Below are positions 27,007 through 35,874 of a DNA stretch of 64,000 nucleotides, in pieces. The notes under the pieces were generated by a model. That model worked only from the letters and a program-made list of their open reading frames with translations. It had not been told where the DNA came from and did not search any database. The stretch comes from Streptomyces griseoruber (lineage in GTDB: Bacteria > Actinomycetota > Actinomycetes > Streptomycetales > Streptomycetaceae): contig NZ_KQ948767.1 of assembly GCF_001514205.1 (NCBI RefSeq), positions 240,343-304,342 of the forward strand, given 5' to 3'. The position numbers were made by a program, and so were the translations under genes. Every line of letters begins with the position of its first letter. Positions within the stretch are counted from its first letter, which is position 1.

Positions 27007-28152
27007 GTGTCTGAAATCCGCGTCAACGGGGCCAACGTCATCACGGCCCACCAGGACCTCCACAGCGAGCAGGGCGCCCTGCGCGGCGAACACCCCGGTC
27101 GCTCCCGGAATCCCGTGATCAAGGTGGCCGACCTGGCCTGGCTGGAGTTCGAGAAGCCCGACCTGGACCGCGCCGAGGTCTTCGCCCGGGACTTCGGGTT
27201 CGGCATCGCAGCGCGCACCGAGCGGGAACTGTGGCTGCGCGGCACCTTCGCCGGCCCGCCCTGCATGGTGATCCGCACGGGGCGCACCTCCCGCTTCACC
27301 GGCCCGGTGTTCCGCGCCGCAGAGCGGGGCGACCTGGACCGGCTGGCCCGTGCCACCGGATCGTCCGTACGGGACGCCGACGTTCCCGGCGGTGGAAAGG
27401 CGGTCGACCTGCTCGACCCCTCGGGCTTCCCGGTGCGGGTCGTGCACTGCGGCGAACGGCTCCCGGCGCTGCCGGAACAGCGGCCGCTGCTCCTCAACTT
27501 CGGCACGGATCACCGTCGTACGAACGCCACCCAGCGCCCGCCGCGCGAGCCCTCCCGCATCCAGCGTCTAGGGCATGTGGTGATGGAGACGCGTGTGTTC
27601 GGCCGGGCCCTGGACTGGTACCTGGACACGCTCGGCATGATCGTGTCCGACTTCCTGTTCCTGGACGGGCAGCGCGGCCGGGGCCCGACGATGGCGTTCA
27701 TCCGCTGCGACCTGGGCGGTGTGCCCGCCGACCACCACACCCTGGCCATGCACCTGGGGCCGGGCAACGGCTATGTCCACTCCGCCTACCAGGTCACCGA
27801 CCTGGACTCGATCGCCGCCGGCGGTGAGTACCTCAAGGAGCGTGGCTACAAGCGCAGTTGGGGCATCGGCCGGCACATCCAGGGCAGCCAGCTCTTCGAC
27901 TACTGGCGCGACCCCGACCACTTCATGCTGGAGCACTTCGCCGACGGCGACCTGTTCTCCTGCGACGTCCAGCCCGGCTGGGCGCCCATGTCGACCAGCG
28001 GCCTCGCCCAGTGGGGCCCGCCGGCCACCCGCGACTTCCTCGGCGCGAGACCCTCCCCGCAGCGGGTCCGCGATGTCGTCGAGGCGCTGCGCGGTGACAA
28101 CGAGATGGACCCGGCGCGCCTGTTCGGCCTGCTCAGGGCCGCCAACTCCTGA
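27007..28152 (+). CDS. type I extradiol ring-cleavage dioxygenase (VOC family)
   Basis: A 381-residue two-module vicinal-oxygen-chelate protein that opens a catechol ring next to the diol using non-haem Fe(II) or Mn(II). The C-terminal catalytic module shows the metal ligands in RLGHVVMETRVFGRALDWYL (His), HHTLAMHLGPGNGYVHSAYQ (His) and HFMLEHFADGD (Glu); the N-terminal module is degenerate, as usual for 2,3-dihydroxybiphenyl-type enzymes. The GTG at 27007 is preceded by CGGAGGG; the longer frame to 26896 would cover the second operator. First gene of a four-gene operon with a FAH hydrolase, flavin hydroxylase and acetoacetyl-CoA synthetase. Substrate unresolved. Confidence 0.87.
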   Translation: MSEIRVNGANVITAHQDLHSEQGALRGEHPGRSRNPVIKVADLAWLEFEKPDLDRAEVFARDFGFGIAARTERELWLRGTFAGPPCMVIRTGRTSRFTGPVFRAAERGDLDRLARATGSSVRDADVPGGGKAVDLLDPSGFPVRVVHCGERLPALPEQRPLLLNFGTDHRRTNATQRPPREPSRIQRLGHVVMETRVFGRALDWYLDTLGMIVSDFLFLDGQRGRGPTMAFIRCDLGGVPADHHTLAMHLGPGNGYVHSAYQVTDLDSIAAGGEYLKERGYKRSWGIGRHIQGSQLFDYWRDPDHFMLEHFADGDLFSCDVQPGWAPMSTSGLAQWGPPATRDFLGARPSPQRVRDVVEALRGDNEMDPARLFGLLRAANS

Positions 28153-28188
28153 ACCTCCGCATTCCCGCCCCCTCACGAAGGCACTGAC

Positions 28189-29127
28189 ATGAGCACCAAT
28201 GTCCTGCGCACCGCCGACGGCTGGTGGGTCGTCCGCGGCGACCGGGCCGTCCCCGTCGACACCAAGGCCGCGACCACCGCCGAGCTGCTGGCCGACCGCG
28301 CCGCCGTCCGGGAGGCCGCCGCCTCCGGCGAGGCGGGCACGCCGGTCGCCGACCTGGTGGCGATCTCCCCGGTGACCACCCCCTGCCGCGTGGTCGCCCA
28401 GATGGTCAACTACCGCAGCCACGCCCGCGATTCGGGCTTCAAGGGGGAGATCCCGCCCGCCTTCTTCCGCAAGGCGTCCGGCTCCGTCAGCGGCCCCTGC
28501 GAGGCCGTCGTCCGGCCCTCCCACGTGACGTTCCTCGACTACGAGATCGAGCTCGGCCTGGTCATGGGCGCGCCGCTGCCCGTCGGCACCGTGGTCGAGG
28601 AGCGGGACCTGCCGTCGTACGTCGCCGGACTGGTGATCACCAACGACATCAGCGCCCGCGAGGTGCAGCTGACCAGGACGCAGTTCTACGAGAGCAAGTC
28701 GTACCCGACCTTCACACCCACCGGCCCCCACCTGACGCTGCTGGAGCCGGAGGACTTCGCCCACCTCCTCGACCTGCGGCTGAAGCTGAGCGTCAACGGC
28801 GAGCCGCGACAGGACCGCACCCTCGCCGACATGATCGTCCGCCCGGCGCAGGCGCTGACCCTGCTCGCCCGCTTCCAGACCCTGGACGCAGGCGACCTGC
28901 TGCTCACCGGCACCCCCGGTGGTACGGCGCTGAAGGCCCCGCCGAAGGCCGTCGAGAAGATCGGCTCGTTGCTGCCGCCCGCCGTGAAGTGGAAGGCGTT
29001 CTTCAAGAGCCAGGCCAAGAACCCGCACTACCTGCACACCGGGGACGTCATCACCGCGACGATCGCGACCCCGGACGGCCGGATCGACCTCGGCGAGCAG
29101 CGTACGCCCGTCGCGGACGCGAACTGA
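28189..29127 (+). CDS. fumarylacetoacetate hydrolase-family enzyme
   Basis: A 312-residue FAH-superfamily protein, Mg2+-dependent, acting on C-C bonds or hydrating dienoates downstream of ring cleavage. The metal-binding region FLDYEIELGLVMG (acidic ligands), VAGLVITNDISAREVQ and the oxyanion segment YPTFTPTGPHL are present, with LLLTGTPGGT near the end. It follows the dioxygenase by 36 bases with a GAAGG element. It could be a 2-hydroxydienoate hydratase, an acylpyruvate hydrolase or a meta-cleavage product hydrolase; sequence alone does not separate these. Confidence 0.87.
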   Translation: MSTNVLRTADGWWVVRGDRAVPVDTKAATTAELLADRAAVREAAASGEAGTPVADLVAISPVTTPCRVVAQMVNYRSHARDSGFKGEIPPAFFRKASGSVSGPCEAVVRPSHVTFLDYEIELGLVMGAPLPVGTVVEERDLPSYVAGLVITNDISAREVQLTRTQFYESKSYPTFTPTGPHLTLLEPEDFAHLLDLRLKLSVNGEPRQDRTLADMIVRPAQALTLLARFQTLDAGDLLLTGTPGGTALKAPPKAVEKIGSLLPPAVKWKAFFKSQAKNPHYLHTGDVITATIATPDGRIDLGEQRTPVADAN

Positions 29128-29146
29128 CACCCGAGGTGAGCCGCAC

Positions 29147-30727
29147 ATGACCGTCGATGAAGCCGCACGTGTGCCCGTCGTGATCGTCGGGGCCGGGCCG
29201 GTGGGCGTGACCTCCGCCCTGCTCCTGGCCCGGCACGGGGTCCGCAGTGTCGTCCTCGAACGCCACCAGGGTGTCTACCCGCTCCCGCGCGCCGTCGCCA
29301 ACGACGACGAGATCCACCGGATCCTCCAGGCCGCGGGCATCGGCGAGGAGTTCACCGCGATCTCCCGCGCGGCCGACGGGCTGCGGCTGCTGGATTCCCG
29401 GCACCGGGTGATGGCCGAGTTCCGGCGTTCCCAGCAGGGCCACCACGGCTATCCGCAGTCCAGCATGTTCGACCAGCCCGAGCTGGAAGGCGTGCTGCGC
29501 GCCGAGCTGGCCCGGCACCCGGAGTGCGAACTGCGCGGTGGCGTCGAGGTCACCGGCGTCGGCCCGGACACCACCGGCCCCGTCCGGGTGACCTACCGCG
29601 ACGACACCGGCGATCACGAGCTGTGGGCCGAGGCGGTCCTCGGCTGCGACGGCGCCAACAGCCTCACCCGCGCGGCGATCGGCGGCACCTGGGAGGACCT
29701 GCACTTCGAGGAGCGCTGGACCGTCATCGACGCCGAGACGACGGGCCCCGTCCGTTGCTGGGAAGGCGTCGACCAGGTCTGCGACCCGGAGAAGCCGGGG
29801 ACCTTCATGCGGGTGAACGACACCCGCTACCGCTGGGAGTTCCGGATCCGGGAAGGGCAGGAGACCGTCCGCGAGCTGATCGCCCCGTGGCTGCCGACCT
29901 CCTACGACGGGGACTTCGAGATCGTCCGCGAGACGCAGTACACCTTCCGGGCGCGCGTCGCCGACCGCTGGCAGCGCGGACGGGTCTTCCTGCTCGGCGA
30001 CGCCGCCCACCTCACCCCGCCGTTCATCGGACAGGGCCTGTGCTCGGGCCTGCGGGACGCCCACAACCTCACCTGGAAGCTCGCCCGGGTGCTGCGACAG
30101 GGCGCGCCGGAACGGTTGTTGGACACGTACGAGACCGAACGCAGGCCGCACGCACGGCATGTGGTCCGGCTCGCGGTCGCCATGGGCTGGGCCATGACCG
30201 GCGGCCAGGACGCCGCCGCCACGATCCGCCGCAGTGTGCTGTCCGCGGTGTTCCGCCTTCCGGGCCTGACCGAACTGGTCGGCCGCGACCTCAGCCGGCC
30301 CCTGACCGCCGGACCGCTCGTGCGGCGCGGCGTCCGCCGGAGCCTTGCGGGCACACAGTGCCCGCAGCCCTGGGTGAGCGTCGACGGACGGCGCACCCGT
30401 CTCGACGAGGTGCTCGGCAACTCCTTCACCGTGCTGACCGCGGCGGAACCCGGCCCTTCACTGAACGCGCTGGCCCACAGCCTCGGCACACGCGCGATCC
30501 CCGTGAGCGAACTCGGCGACGACGGCACGCTCGCGGCCTGGCTGCGCGCGGGACGCGCGGACGCGGTGCTGCTCCGGCCCGACCGGGTCGTGATGGACGT
30601 CGTTCCGTCGGACGGCCGGGACTTCACGGCGACCGCCGACTGGGCGCCCCTGCTGCACACCACGCGAAGCCCCGCTCCGTCCGAACGGACCGCTGCGCAT
30701 TCCCTGTTGAGGAGCACCACGCGATGA
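29147..30727 (+). CDS. FAD-dependent aromatic hydroxylase (MhpA-like)
   Basis: A 526-residue class A flavoprotein monooxygenase that would hydroxylate a phenolic substrate to the catechol cleaved by the neighbouring dioxygenase, using NAD(P)H and O2. The FAD Rossmann motif VVIVGAGPVGVTSALLLARH is at about 8-28, the DG motif is in LGCDGANSLTRAAIGG, and the second FAD motif is RVFLLGDAAHLTPPFIGQGL. A thioredoxin-like C-terminal domain closes the chain as in MhpA/PheA enzymes. It lies 19 bases after the FAH gene and overlaps the next gene by 4 bases (ATGA). Best guess 3-hydroxyphenylpropionate-type hydroxylase; substrate not proven. Confidence 0.88.
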   Translation: MTVDEAARVPVVIVGAGPVGVTSALLLARHGVRSVVLERHQGVYPLPRAVANDDEIHRILQAAGIGEEFTAISRAADGLRLLDSRHRVMAEFRRSQQGHHGYPQSSMFDQPELEGVLRAELARHPECELRGGVEVTGVGPDTTGPVRVTYRDDTGDHELWAEAVLGCDGANSLTRAAIGGTWEDLHFEERWTVIDAETTGPVRCWEGVDQVCDPEKPGTFMRVNDTRYRWEFRIREGQETVRELIAPWLPTSYDGDFEIVRETQYTFRARVADRWQRGRVFLLGDAAHLTPPFIGQGLCSGLRDAHNLTWKLARVLRQGAPERLLDTYETERRPHARHVVRLAVAMGWAMTGGQDAAATIRRSVLSAVFRLPGLTELVGRDLSRPLTAGPLVRRGVRRSLAGTQCPQPWVSVDGRRTRLDEVLGNSFTVLTAAEPGPSLNALAHSLGTRAIPVSELGDDGTLAAWLRAGRADAVLLRPDRVVMDVVPSDGRDFTATADWAPLLHTTRSPAPSERTAAHSLLRSTTR

Positions 30728-32703
30728 CGACGTCGCACACGGACCCGTTCTTCACCCCCGATCCGGAGACGACAGCGGCCAGCCGCATCGCGGACTTCGC
30801 CCGTTACGTCGGGCTGGACGGCGTCGACTACGCAGCCCTGCACCGCTGGTCCGTCACCCACCTGGAGACCTTCTGGGGCGCGGTGTGGGAGTACTTCGAC
30901 ATCGACGCCGACACCCCCTACGAACAGGTCCTGGCCGAGCAGCGGATGCCCGGCGCCCGCTGGTTCCCGGGCGCCACCCTCAACTACGCCCGCCACGCGC
31001 TGCGCAACCTCGCCGACGACGACGTGGCGATCGTCGCCCTCGACGAGACCGGCTCCGGGTACGAGGTGACCGGCGAGCGGCTGCGCGCCCTGGTCGCCTC
31101 CGTCGCCGCCACCCTGCGCGACCTCGGCGTCGGCAGGGGCGACCGGGTCGTCGGCTATCTGCCCAACACCGCGCACGCCATCGTCGCGTTCCTGGCGGCG
31201 GCGAGCCTGGGCGCCGTATGGTCGGTGTGCGGGCAGGACTACGCCCCCAAGGCCGCCGCCGACCGGTTCGCGCAGCTCGAACCCACCGTCCTGATCGCCG
31301 CCGACGGCTACCTCTTCAACGGCACCACCCACGATCGCCGCGAGGCCGCCCTCGAACTGGCCCGTGCGCTGCCCACGTTGAAAGCCACCGTGCTGGTGGA
31401 CCACGTGGGTCTGCCGGCCCTCTCGGAGAACTACCCGTCGCTGGTGCTCCCCTGGGAGGACGCCTCGACCCGCGCCGAGCAACTCATCTGCGTGCCGGTG
31501 CCGTTCGACCACCCCCTGTGGGTCGTGTTCTCCTCCGGCACCACCGGCCTGCCCAAGGGCATCGTCCACGGCCACGGCGGCGTCCTGCTGGAGCACCTCA
31601 AGACCCTGGGCCTGCACTCCGACCTCGGCCCCGGCGACCGCCTCCTCTGGTACACCACCACCCACTGGATGATGTGGAACCTGGTCGCCTCCACCCTCCT
31701 GACCGGCGCCACCACGTGCACGTACGACGGCAGCCCGGTGCCGTTCGCCGAACCCGACGTTCTGTGGGAGCTGGCCTCCCGCCATCGCGTCACCGTCTTC
31801 GGCACCAGCCCCCAGTACCTGCTGGCCATGGCCAAGTTCGGCATCGACCCCTCGGTGTACGACCTGTCCTCGATCCGCGTAGTCGGCTGCACCGGCTCCG
31901 CCCTGCCCGCCTCCGCCTACCCCTGGGTCCGTGACCACGTGGGGGAGGGGGTGCTGCTGGCCTCCATCAGCGGCGGCACGGACATCGTGTCGGGCTTCGC
32001 GGGCAGCGCGCCCAACACCCCGGTCTGGGCAGGTGAGTTGTCCGCACCCCACCTGGGGGTGGCGCTGGCCGCGTACGACGCCGAGGGCATGCCGGTGGTG
32101 GACCAGGTCGGCGAGCTGGTGGTCACCCGCCCCATGCCGTCGATGCCGCTGTCCTTCTGGAACGACCCCGACGGCACCCGCTACCGCGACGCGTACTTCT
32201 CCTCCTACCCGGACGTCTGGCGGCACGGCGACTGGATCACCATCACGGGCCACGGCTCGGTCATCATCCACGGCCGCTCCGACTCCACCCTGAACCGCAA
32301 CGGCGTACGCCTGGGCAGCGCCGACATCCACGACGCCGTCGAACGCCTCCCGGAGATCGCCGAGGCCCTGGTCATCGGCGTGGAGGAACCGGACGGCGGC
32401 TACTGGATGCCGCTGTTCGTGGTCCCCGCGCCCGGTATCGAACTCGACAACGCCCTGTGCGAGAGGATCAAGGACGCGATCCGCACCGGTGCTTCGCCCC
32501 GTCACGTCCCCGACGAGGTCCGCCAAGTGCCGGGCATCCCGCACACCCGCACCGGCAAGAAGCTGGAGGTGCCCGTCAAACGCCTGCTCCAGGGCGCCCC
32601 TGCCGAGCAGGTCGTGAACCCGGCCACGGTGGACGCCCCCGAGCTCATCGACTACTACGCCGGTCTGGGCGAGGAGCGCCGGAAGGGCAGGGCCATCGCG
32701 TGA
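30724..32703 (+). CDS. acetoacetyl-CoA synthetase
   Basis: A 659-residue ANL-superfamily ligase making acetoacetyl-CoA from acetoacetate, ATP and CoA. The N-terminal ACAS domain, AMP-binding P-loop VVFSSGTTGLPKGIVHGHGG, the acetoacetyl-CoA-synthetase-type segment LLWYTTTHWMMWNLVASTLL, hinge GRSDSTLNRNGVRLGSADIH and the C-terminal catalytic lysine in RTGKKLEVPVK are all present; length fits the family (about 650). The ATG overlaps the hydroxylase stop. Its presence in the operon suggests the pathway ends in acetoacetate or a similar 3-oxoacid, which is informative about the substrate (inference). Confidence 0.92.
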   Translation: MTTSHTDPFFTPDPETTAASRIADFARYVGLDGVDYAALHRWSVTHLETFWGAVWEYFDIDADTPYEQVLAEQRMPGARWFPGATLNYARHALRNLADDDVAIVALDETGSGYEVTGERLRALVASVAATLRDLGVGRGDRVVGYLPNTAHAIVAFLAAASLGAVWSVCGQDYAPKAAADRFAQLEPTVLIAADGYLFNGTTHDRREAALELARALPTLKATVLVDHVGLPALSENYPSLVLPWEDASTRAEQLICVPVPFDHPLWVVFSSGTTGLPKGIVHGHGGVLLEHLKTLGLHSDLGPGDRLLWYTTTHWMMWNLVASTLLTGATTCTYDGSPVPFAEPDVLWELASRHRVTVFGTSPQYLLAMAKFGIDPSVYDLSSIRVVGCTGSALPASAYPWVRDHVGEGVLLASISGGTDIVSGFAGSAPNTPVWAGELSAPHLGVALAAYDAEGMPVVDQVGELVVTRPMPSMPLSFWNDPDGTRYRDAYFSSYPDVWRHGDWITITGHGSVIIHGRSDSTLNRNGVRLGSADIHDAVERLPEIAEALVIGVEEPDGGYWMPLFVVPAPGIELDNALCERIKDAIRTGASPRHVPDEVRQVPGIPHTRTGKKLEVPVKRLLQGAPAEQVVNPATVDAPELIDYYAGLGEERRKGRAIA

Positions 32704-32710
32704 GCACACC

Positions 32711-33054
32711 GTGCTCCTGGTCGTACTCGCCCTGGTCTTCCTGCCGTTGGGCCTGACCAAGCCGACCGCGGTGCCGTTCGTACGGCAGGCGGCGGGCCCA
32801 TCTCGGCATGTCGATCCGGCTCCACCGCGTCGTCGGCGCGCTGAGCCGACCGCGGTCGCCGGCTGCTCGTGGGGCTGACCCGGCGGCCGCTCGGCGTGGC
32901 CGCCGCGAGCGGGCCGGCGGTGCTGATCGGCGGCGGCCGCCGTGCTCCACCTGCGCTCCGGCGACCCGGTGACCCGGCCACCCGGGCCGGCCCGGGTGGC
33001 CGTACTGGCCCTGATCGCTGCGATGTACGCGGCAGCCTCAGCGGCCGCCGGCTC
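32711..33054 (+). pseudogene. decayed DoxX-family membrane protein
   Basis: Reading across at least four frame changes reconstructs a DoxX-like small membrane protein: VLLVVLALVFLPLGLTKPTA, VPFVRQAA, HLGMSIRLHRVVGAL, LLVGLTRRPLGVAAASG, then VLHLRSGDPVTR and VAVLALIAAMYAAAS. The order and content match intact DoxX proteins of about 115 residues. It follows the acetoacetyl-CoA synthetase stop directly (GTGA overlap at 32700), so it was the last gene of the operon. No single frame is open over its length. Confidence 0.75.
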
Positions 33055-33440
33055 ACGCGCGTCCTGTGCGGGCCGGGCGTGGGCAGCCCCCTGTGAGGGT
33101 GGCGGCTGCCCTTTCCCCGGCTGCCCGCAGGTCGCCGTCCACCCCGGCGGCCAGTCGACGCCCACCCCCGAGGCGGTCGACTTCACCCCGGGCCACCTGC
33201 TCTGGGCGGCGTCTCCGGCGAACTCGGCGTGCGCAGCCTCCTGAGCAGGGCCGTGAGGGGTTCCCGGTGCGGGTGGTGCCCGTAGGTCCGCTTCCAGGTC
33301 GGGGCGGCTTCCCCCTGTCGGAATGGGCAATCACCAGCACCCTCCGTCCAGGTTGACGGTCACCCTTCCGCCGGCCACCGTGTCGCCGCAGGCAGTGGAG
33401 TCCGGGAGTGAGAGTGGGCAGAGCCCGGCTCCCCGTCAGA
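33055..33440. other. intergenic stretch
   Basis: No gene recognised between the DoxX remnant and the LPMO-like gene; open frames here are low-complexity. Confidence 0.4.
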
Positions 33441-34580
33441 TCATTCGAAGACCACGTCCGAGACGGACACGAAGAACTCACCGGTCATCCGCTGGTCCTG
33501 GTCGACGTGGTCGCAACACCTCTCCGGGTCGCCGGTGGTGCAGACGCCGCCGTGCCCGCCCCAGATGTTCACGATCGCGTGTCGGCCGGTCTTGCGTCCG
33601 GCCAGCGCCGCCGTGGTCCATGCCTGTTCGGGGTTTCGGCCGTGGACGACCACCATGAACGGGGTCGGCTCCAGGTCGGCCCAGGACAGCGGGGCTGATG
33701 CGTTCCAGCCGTCCCTGGTGACGAAGAACTGGTACGTCCACGTCGGTCCGATGTGGTTGGCGGTGTGCTCGTAGGAGAAGGTGAGGTCCTGTGCGCTGGC
33801 GTCGAGGGCGGTGGTGGGCCAGTCACCCACGAGGTCCAGGCCGGCGAAGCGGGGGTTGCCCGCGGAGGCCACCTTGCCGTCGTCGGCGCCGGTGCTGAAC
33901 TTCCGGTACTCCAGGTAGTGGCCGTGCCGGTTCCACGGGTAGTCCGCGCACATCCGTTCCTTGCCGGGAACGACTTCCGACCACCACACGTCCGGAGCGC
34001 AGGCTGCACGGACCTGGTCGCAGAAGGCGCTCGTGCAGGCGTGGCCGCCGCCGCCCTCCGCGGATTTCAGGGCGAGCAGGGAGCGGCCCGGAGGGTCGGC
34101 CATGTTGCCGTGCCTGGGCTGCGCGACATCCCCGCTGCGGTCGTCGGACACCGCGACCGGGATCGGCTGGTACGGGTCGTCGGCGCGGCCGGGCACGGTG
34201 CACTCCTCGGAGAACGGGCTCCAGCTGCCGTTGCCACGCCGGGCCCGGATCCTGACCTGGTAGGTGTCGCCCGGATCGGTTCCCAGAGTGACCCAGTGGT
34301 TGGCTGCGAGCTTCCAGCCGCCCCACCAGGTCGGCCAGTCCAGATAGAGGGTCTGGGCGGGCCGGCCGTTGAGCCACACCTCGTACACGTGCGGGTACGG
34401 AGCCCGGCCGTCGTCCCAGTCCGGCGGGGTGGTGTCACCGCCGGAGTTGCCTCCGGTGGTCCATCGCAGGGAGATGCCGTGGAGGACCTCGGAGCCGTCG
34501 GTCCGGTAGGTCGTGGCGGCCGTGAGGTCCTTCGGGTCGTAGTAGTCGCCGTTGATGGGGGTACTGGAGTCGGGGGTCAC
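33441..34580 (-). CDS. LPMO (AA10)-like protein with N-terminal FN3-like domain and no signal peptide
   Basis: A 379-residue protein. Residues about 1-130 look like an FN3-type module (VYEVWLNGRPAQTLYLDW, GDTYQVRIRARRGNGSWSPF). Residues about 157-379 have the AA10 lytic polysaccharide monooxygenase pattern: HGNMADPPGRSLLAL (cf. the HG...P.SR start of mature LPMOs), GDWPTTALDA, YEHTANHIGPTWTYQFFVTR (second brace His, H276), PLSWADLEPTPF, GRHAIVNIW and FFVSVSDVVF. The copper site needs its first His as the free N-terminus, but H157 is internal and there is no secretion signal. So it is either processed, inactive, or repurposed. The GTG at 34580 follows GAGGTG; a TTG two codons upstream is possible. 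Confidence 0.75.
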   Translation of the reverse strand: MTPDSSTPINGDYYDPKDLTAATTYRTDGSEVLHGISLRWTTGGNSGGDTTPPDWDDGRAPYPHVYEVWLNGRPAQTLYLDWPTWWGGWKLAANHWVTLGTDPGDTYQVRIRARRGNGSWSPFSEECTVPGRADDPYQPIPVAVSDDRSGDVAQPRHGNMADPPGRSLLALKSAEGGGGHACTSAFCDQVRAACAPDVWWSEVVPGKERMCADYPWNRHGHYLEYRKFSTGADDGKVASAGNPRFAGLDLVGDWPTTALDASAQDLTFSYEHTANHIGPTWTYQFFVTRDGWNASAPLSWADLEPTPFMVVVHGRNPEQAWTTAALAGRKTGRHAIVNIWGGHGGVCTTGDPERCCDHVDQDQRMTGEFFVSVSDVVFE

Positions 34581-34909
34581 CCGCAATCACCTCGGTCTTT
34601 CAGGGCAGCGAAAGCTGGCAGTGGACGGAAGGGTGCTCTTCAGTCCCTCACCCCCGGCTCCCTGAAGCCACCCGGATTAGCCCGCACGGGTGGCGTTTCA
34701 GGCGGGCACAAGAAGGCCCGTCGCGCATGCCACGGGTTTGCCAGGCACGGCGCCACCCCGGGGCTGCGCCGCAGAGCGACGACGGTCCCGAAGGACAACG
34801 GCCTCTTCCCAACGTGACCAGCATGCAAGGAGGTTGCCGTGTCCGGTACATGAGCGCGCGAGGTGGTGGGCTGGTACAACGCCCAGATCATCGCGGAACG
34901 CCGCGCACC
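34581..34909. other. intergenic stretch with a hairpin
   Basis: Holds the upstream region of the LPMO-like gene. GCCACCCG (34667-34674) and CGGGTGGC (34687-34694) form a perfect 8-bp stem with a 12-base loop. It could be a terminator or regulatory hairpin; no gene was recognised. Confidence 0.4.
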
Positions 34910-35420
34910 GGGGCCCGACGACGAACGGATCGTGGCATCAGGGGCCGGGCGAGCGCGGCGATGTCGTCCAGGTCACCGCGGTGGCGGGGCAGCGCCCGGC
35001 GCAGCGCGTGGTGGAGCTGGAGGAATGCCATGGCCTCCTGCTCGGTGTCCGGGCGGAGCCGTTCTGCGGCGAGCGCCCACGATGCCCGGCCGGAGCCGTC
35101 GGCTTCGTGGCGCAGCAGGGCCTGCTCGTCACGGCTGATTCATGGTGATGGCCGCGATCCGCGGGTGCCGCTCGGTGACGGCGACGATATCGGCGGGCGC
35201 CCGGAAGCAGGTGTCGTGCCCGGAGCGCGTGGTGAACCGGCCGGTGCCGGCGATCTGCAGTGCCCGGGCGTAGCGCAGGGCGGTGGCGAGAAGGCTGTCG
35301 GCGGCGCGTACGGCGAGGACAGCGAGTTCCACCGGATAGCCGTCGGCGGCAGGGGCGGCCTCGATCAGGACGTCGCCGCGGCGTCGGCGTACGTGCGCCT
35401 CGGCCCAGGAGAATCAGGTG
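34910..35420 (-). pseudogene. frameshifted remnant of an unidentified protein
   Basis: Minus-strand reading gives protein-like segments in two frames: VELAVLAVRAADSLLATALR, YARALQIAGTGRFTTRSGHD and TERHPRIAAITM in one, then QALLRHEADGSGRASWALAA, RLRPDTEQEAMAFLQLHHAL and RHRGDLDDIAAL in another. The heptad-like Ala/Leu content suggests a helical protein of about 150 residues. Family not recognised. One frame change near 35140 breaks it. Confidence 0.4.
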
Positions 35421-35720
35421 CGGTAGCGCAGGTGCGGACCGCCGCCCCTGCGCTGCCCAAGGTGTCCACCGCATCGGATGACATCAGCCCTGGAGCGCAA
35501 GGAAGCAGGGCGCTGCTGCGGCCATTCCGTCCCTGCCGGCCAGCAGACGGAGGCCGGTGTCACCCCCTGTCGGCTGCGCCCACACCGTCTTTTACCCCGC
35601 CGCCCACTCCAGCCCGAGCGCCGCGAGCGCGGATGTGACGGAGCGGTGATCCTGTGTGGGGTGGATGGTTCTGGTCTGGTGTCCCGTCATTTGGTCGCCT
35701 CGCGCGCACCCCGATTCCCG
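35421..35720. other. left flank of the transposon insertion
   Basis: No gene recognised. Before insertion this DNA would have continued directly into the region upstream of the tRNA gene now at 44774. Confidence 0.45.
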
Positions 35721-35725
35721 CCCCT
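35721..35725. repeat. 5-bp target-site duplication, left copy (CCCCT)
   Basis: CCCCT immediately precedes the TGTAGG element end and is repeated exactly after the opposite end (44716-44720). Five-base duplications are the rule for Tn7-like and Mu-like DDE transposition. Confidence 0.9.
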
Positions 35726-35817
35726 TGTAGGTTCGGCCGCTTCGTTAGCAGGAGGTCCTGCTGAGACTGTGGATTCCGCGTGGCGTTAGCAATGTGTCGA
35801 TCGGCTGATCTTTAGCA
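35726..35817. repeat. transposon left end: terminal inverted repeat and internal TnsB-type sites
   Basis: The terminal repeat occupies 35726-35750 and ends in GTTAGCA. Further copies of the core occur at 35785-35791 (GTTAGCA, followed by ATGTGTCGATCGG) and 35811-35817 (TTTAGCA). The longer context of the second copy matches a right-end copy read in reverse (CGTTAGCAGTGTCGG). Confidence 0.85.
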
Positions 35818-35874
35818 ATCGGGTGGCCCGCCGGGAAGCATCGTCGGAGTGGAGTCCGGTCCGGTTGGGGCTGT
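35818..35874. other. short spacer between transposon left end and SUKH gene
   Basis: 57 bases separate the last TnsB-type site from the stop codon of the SUKH-3 cargo gene. No further element seen. Confidence 0.4.

Noticed and set aside
29902..33330. An open minus-strand frame of 1,142 codons across the hydroxylase and acetoacetyl-CoA synthetase genes
   Set aside because: It is the antisense shadow of two clearly real genes; its translation is Gly/Arg/Val-rich with no domains, a common effect of GC-rich codon bias.
34667..34694. Terminator of the LPMO-like gene
   Set aside because: The hairpin is upstream of that minus-strand gene, not downstream; its role is unknown.
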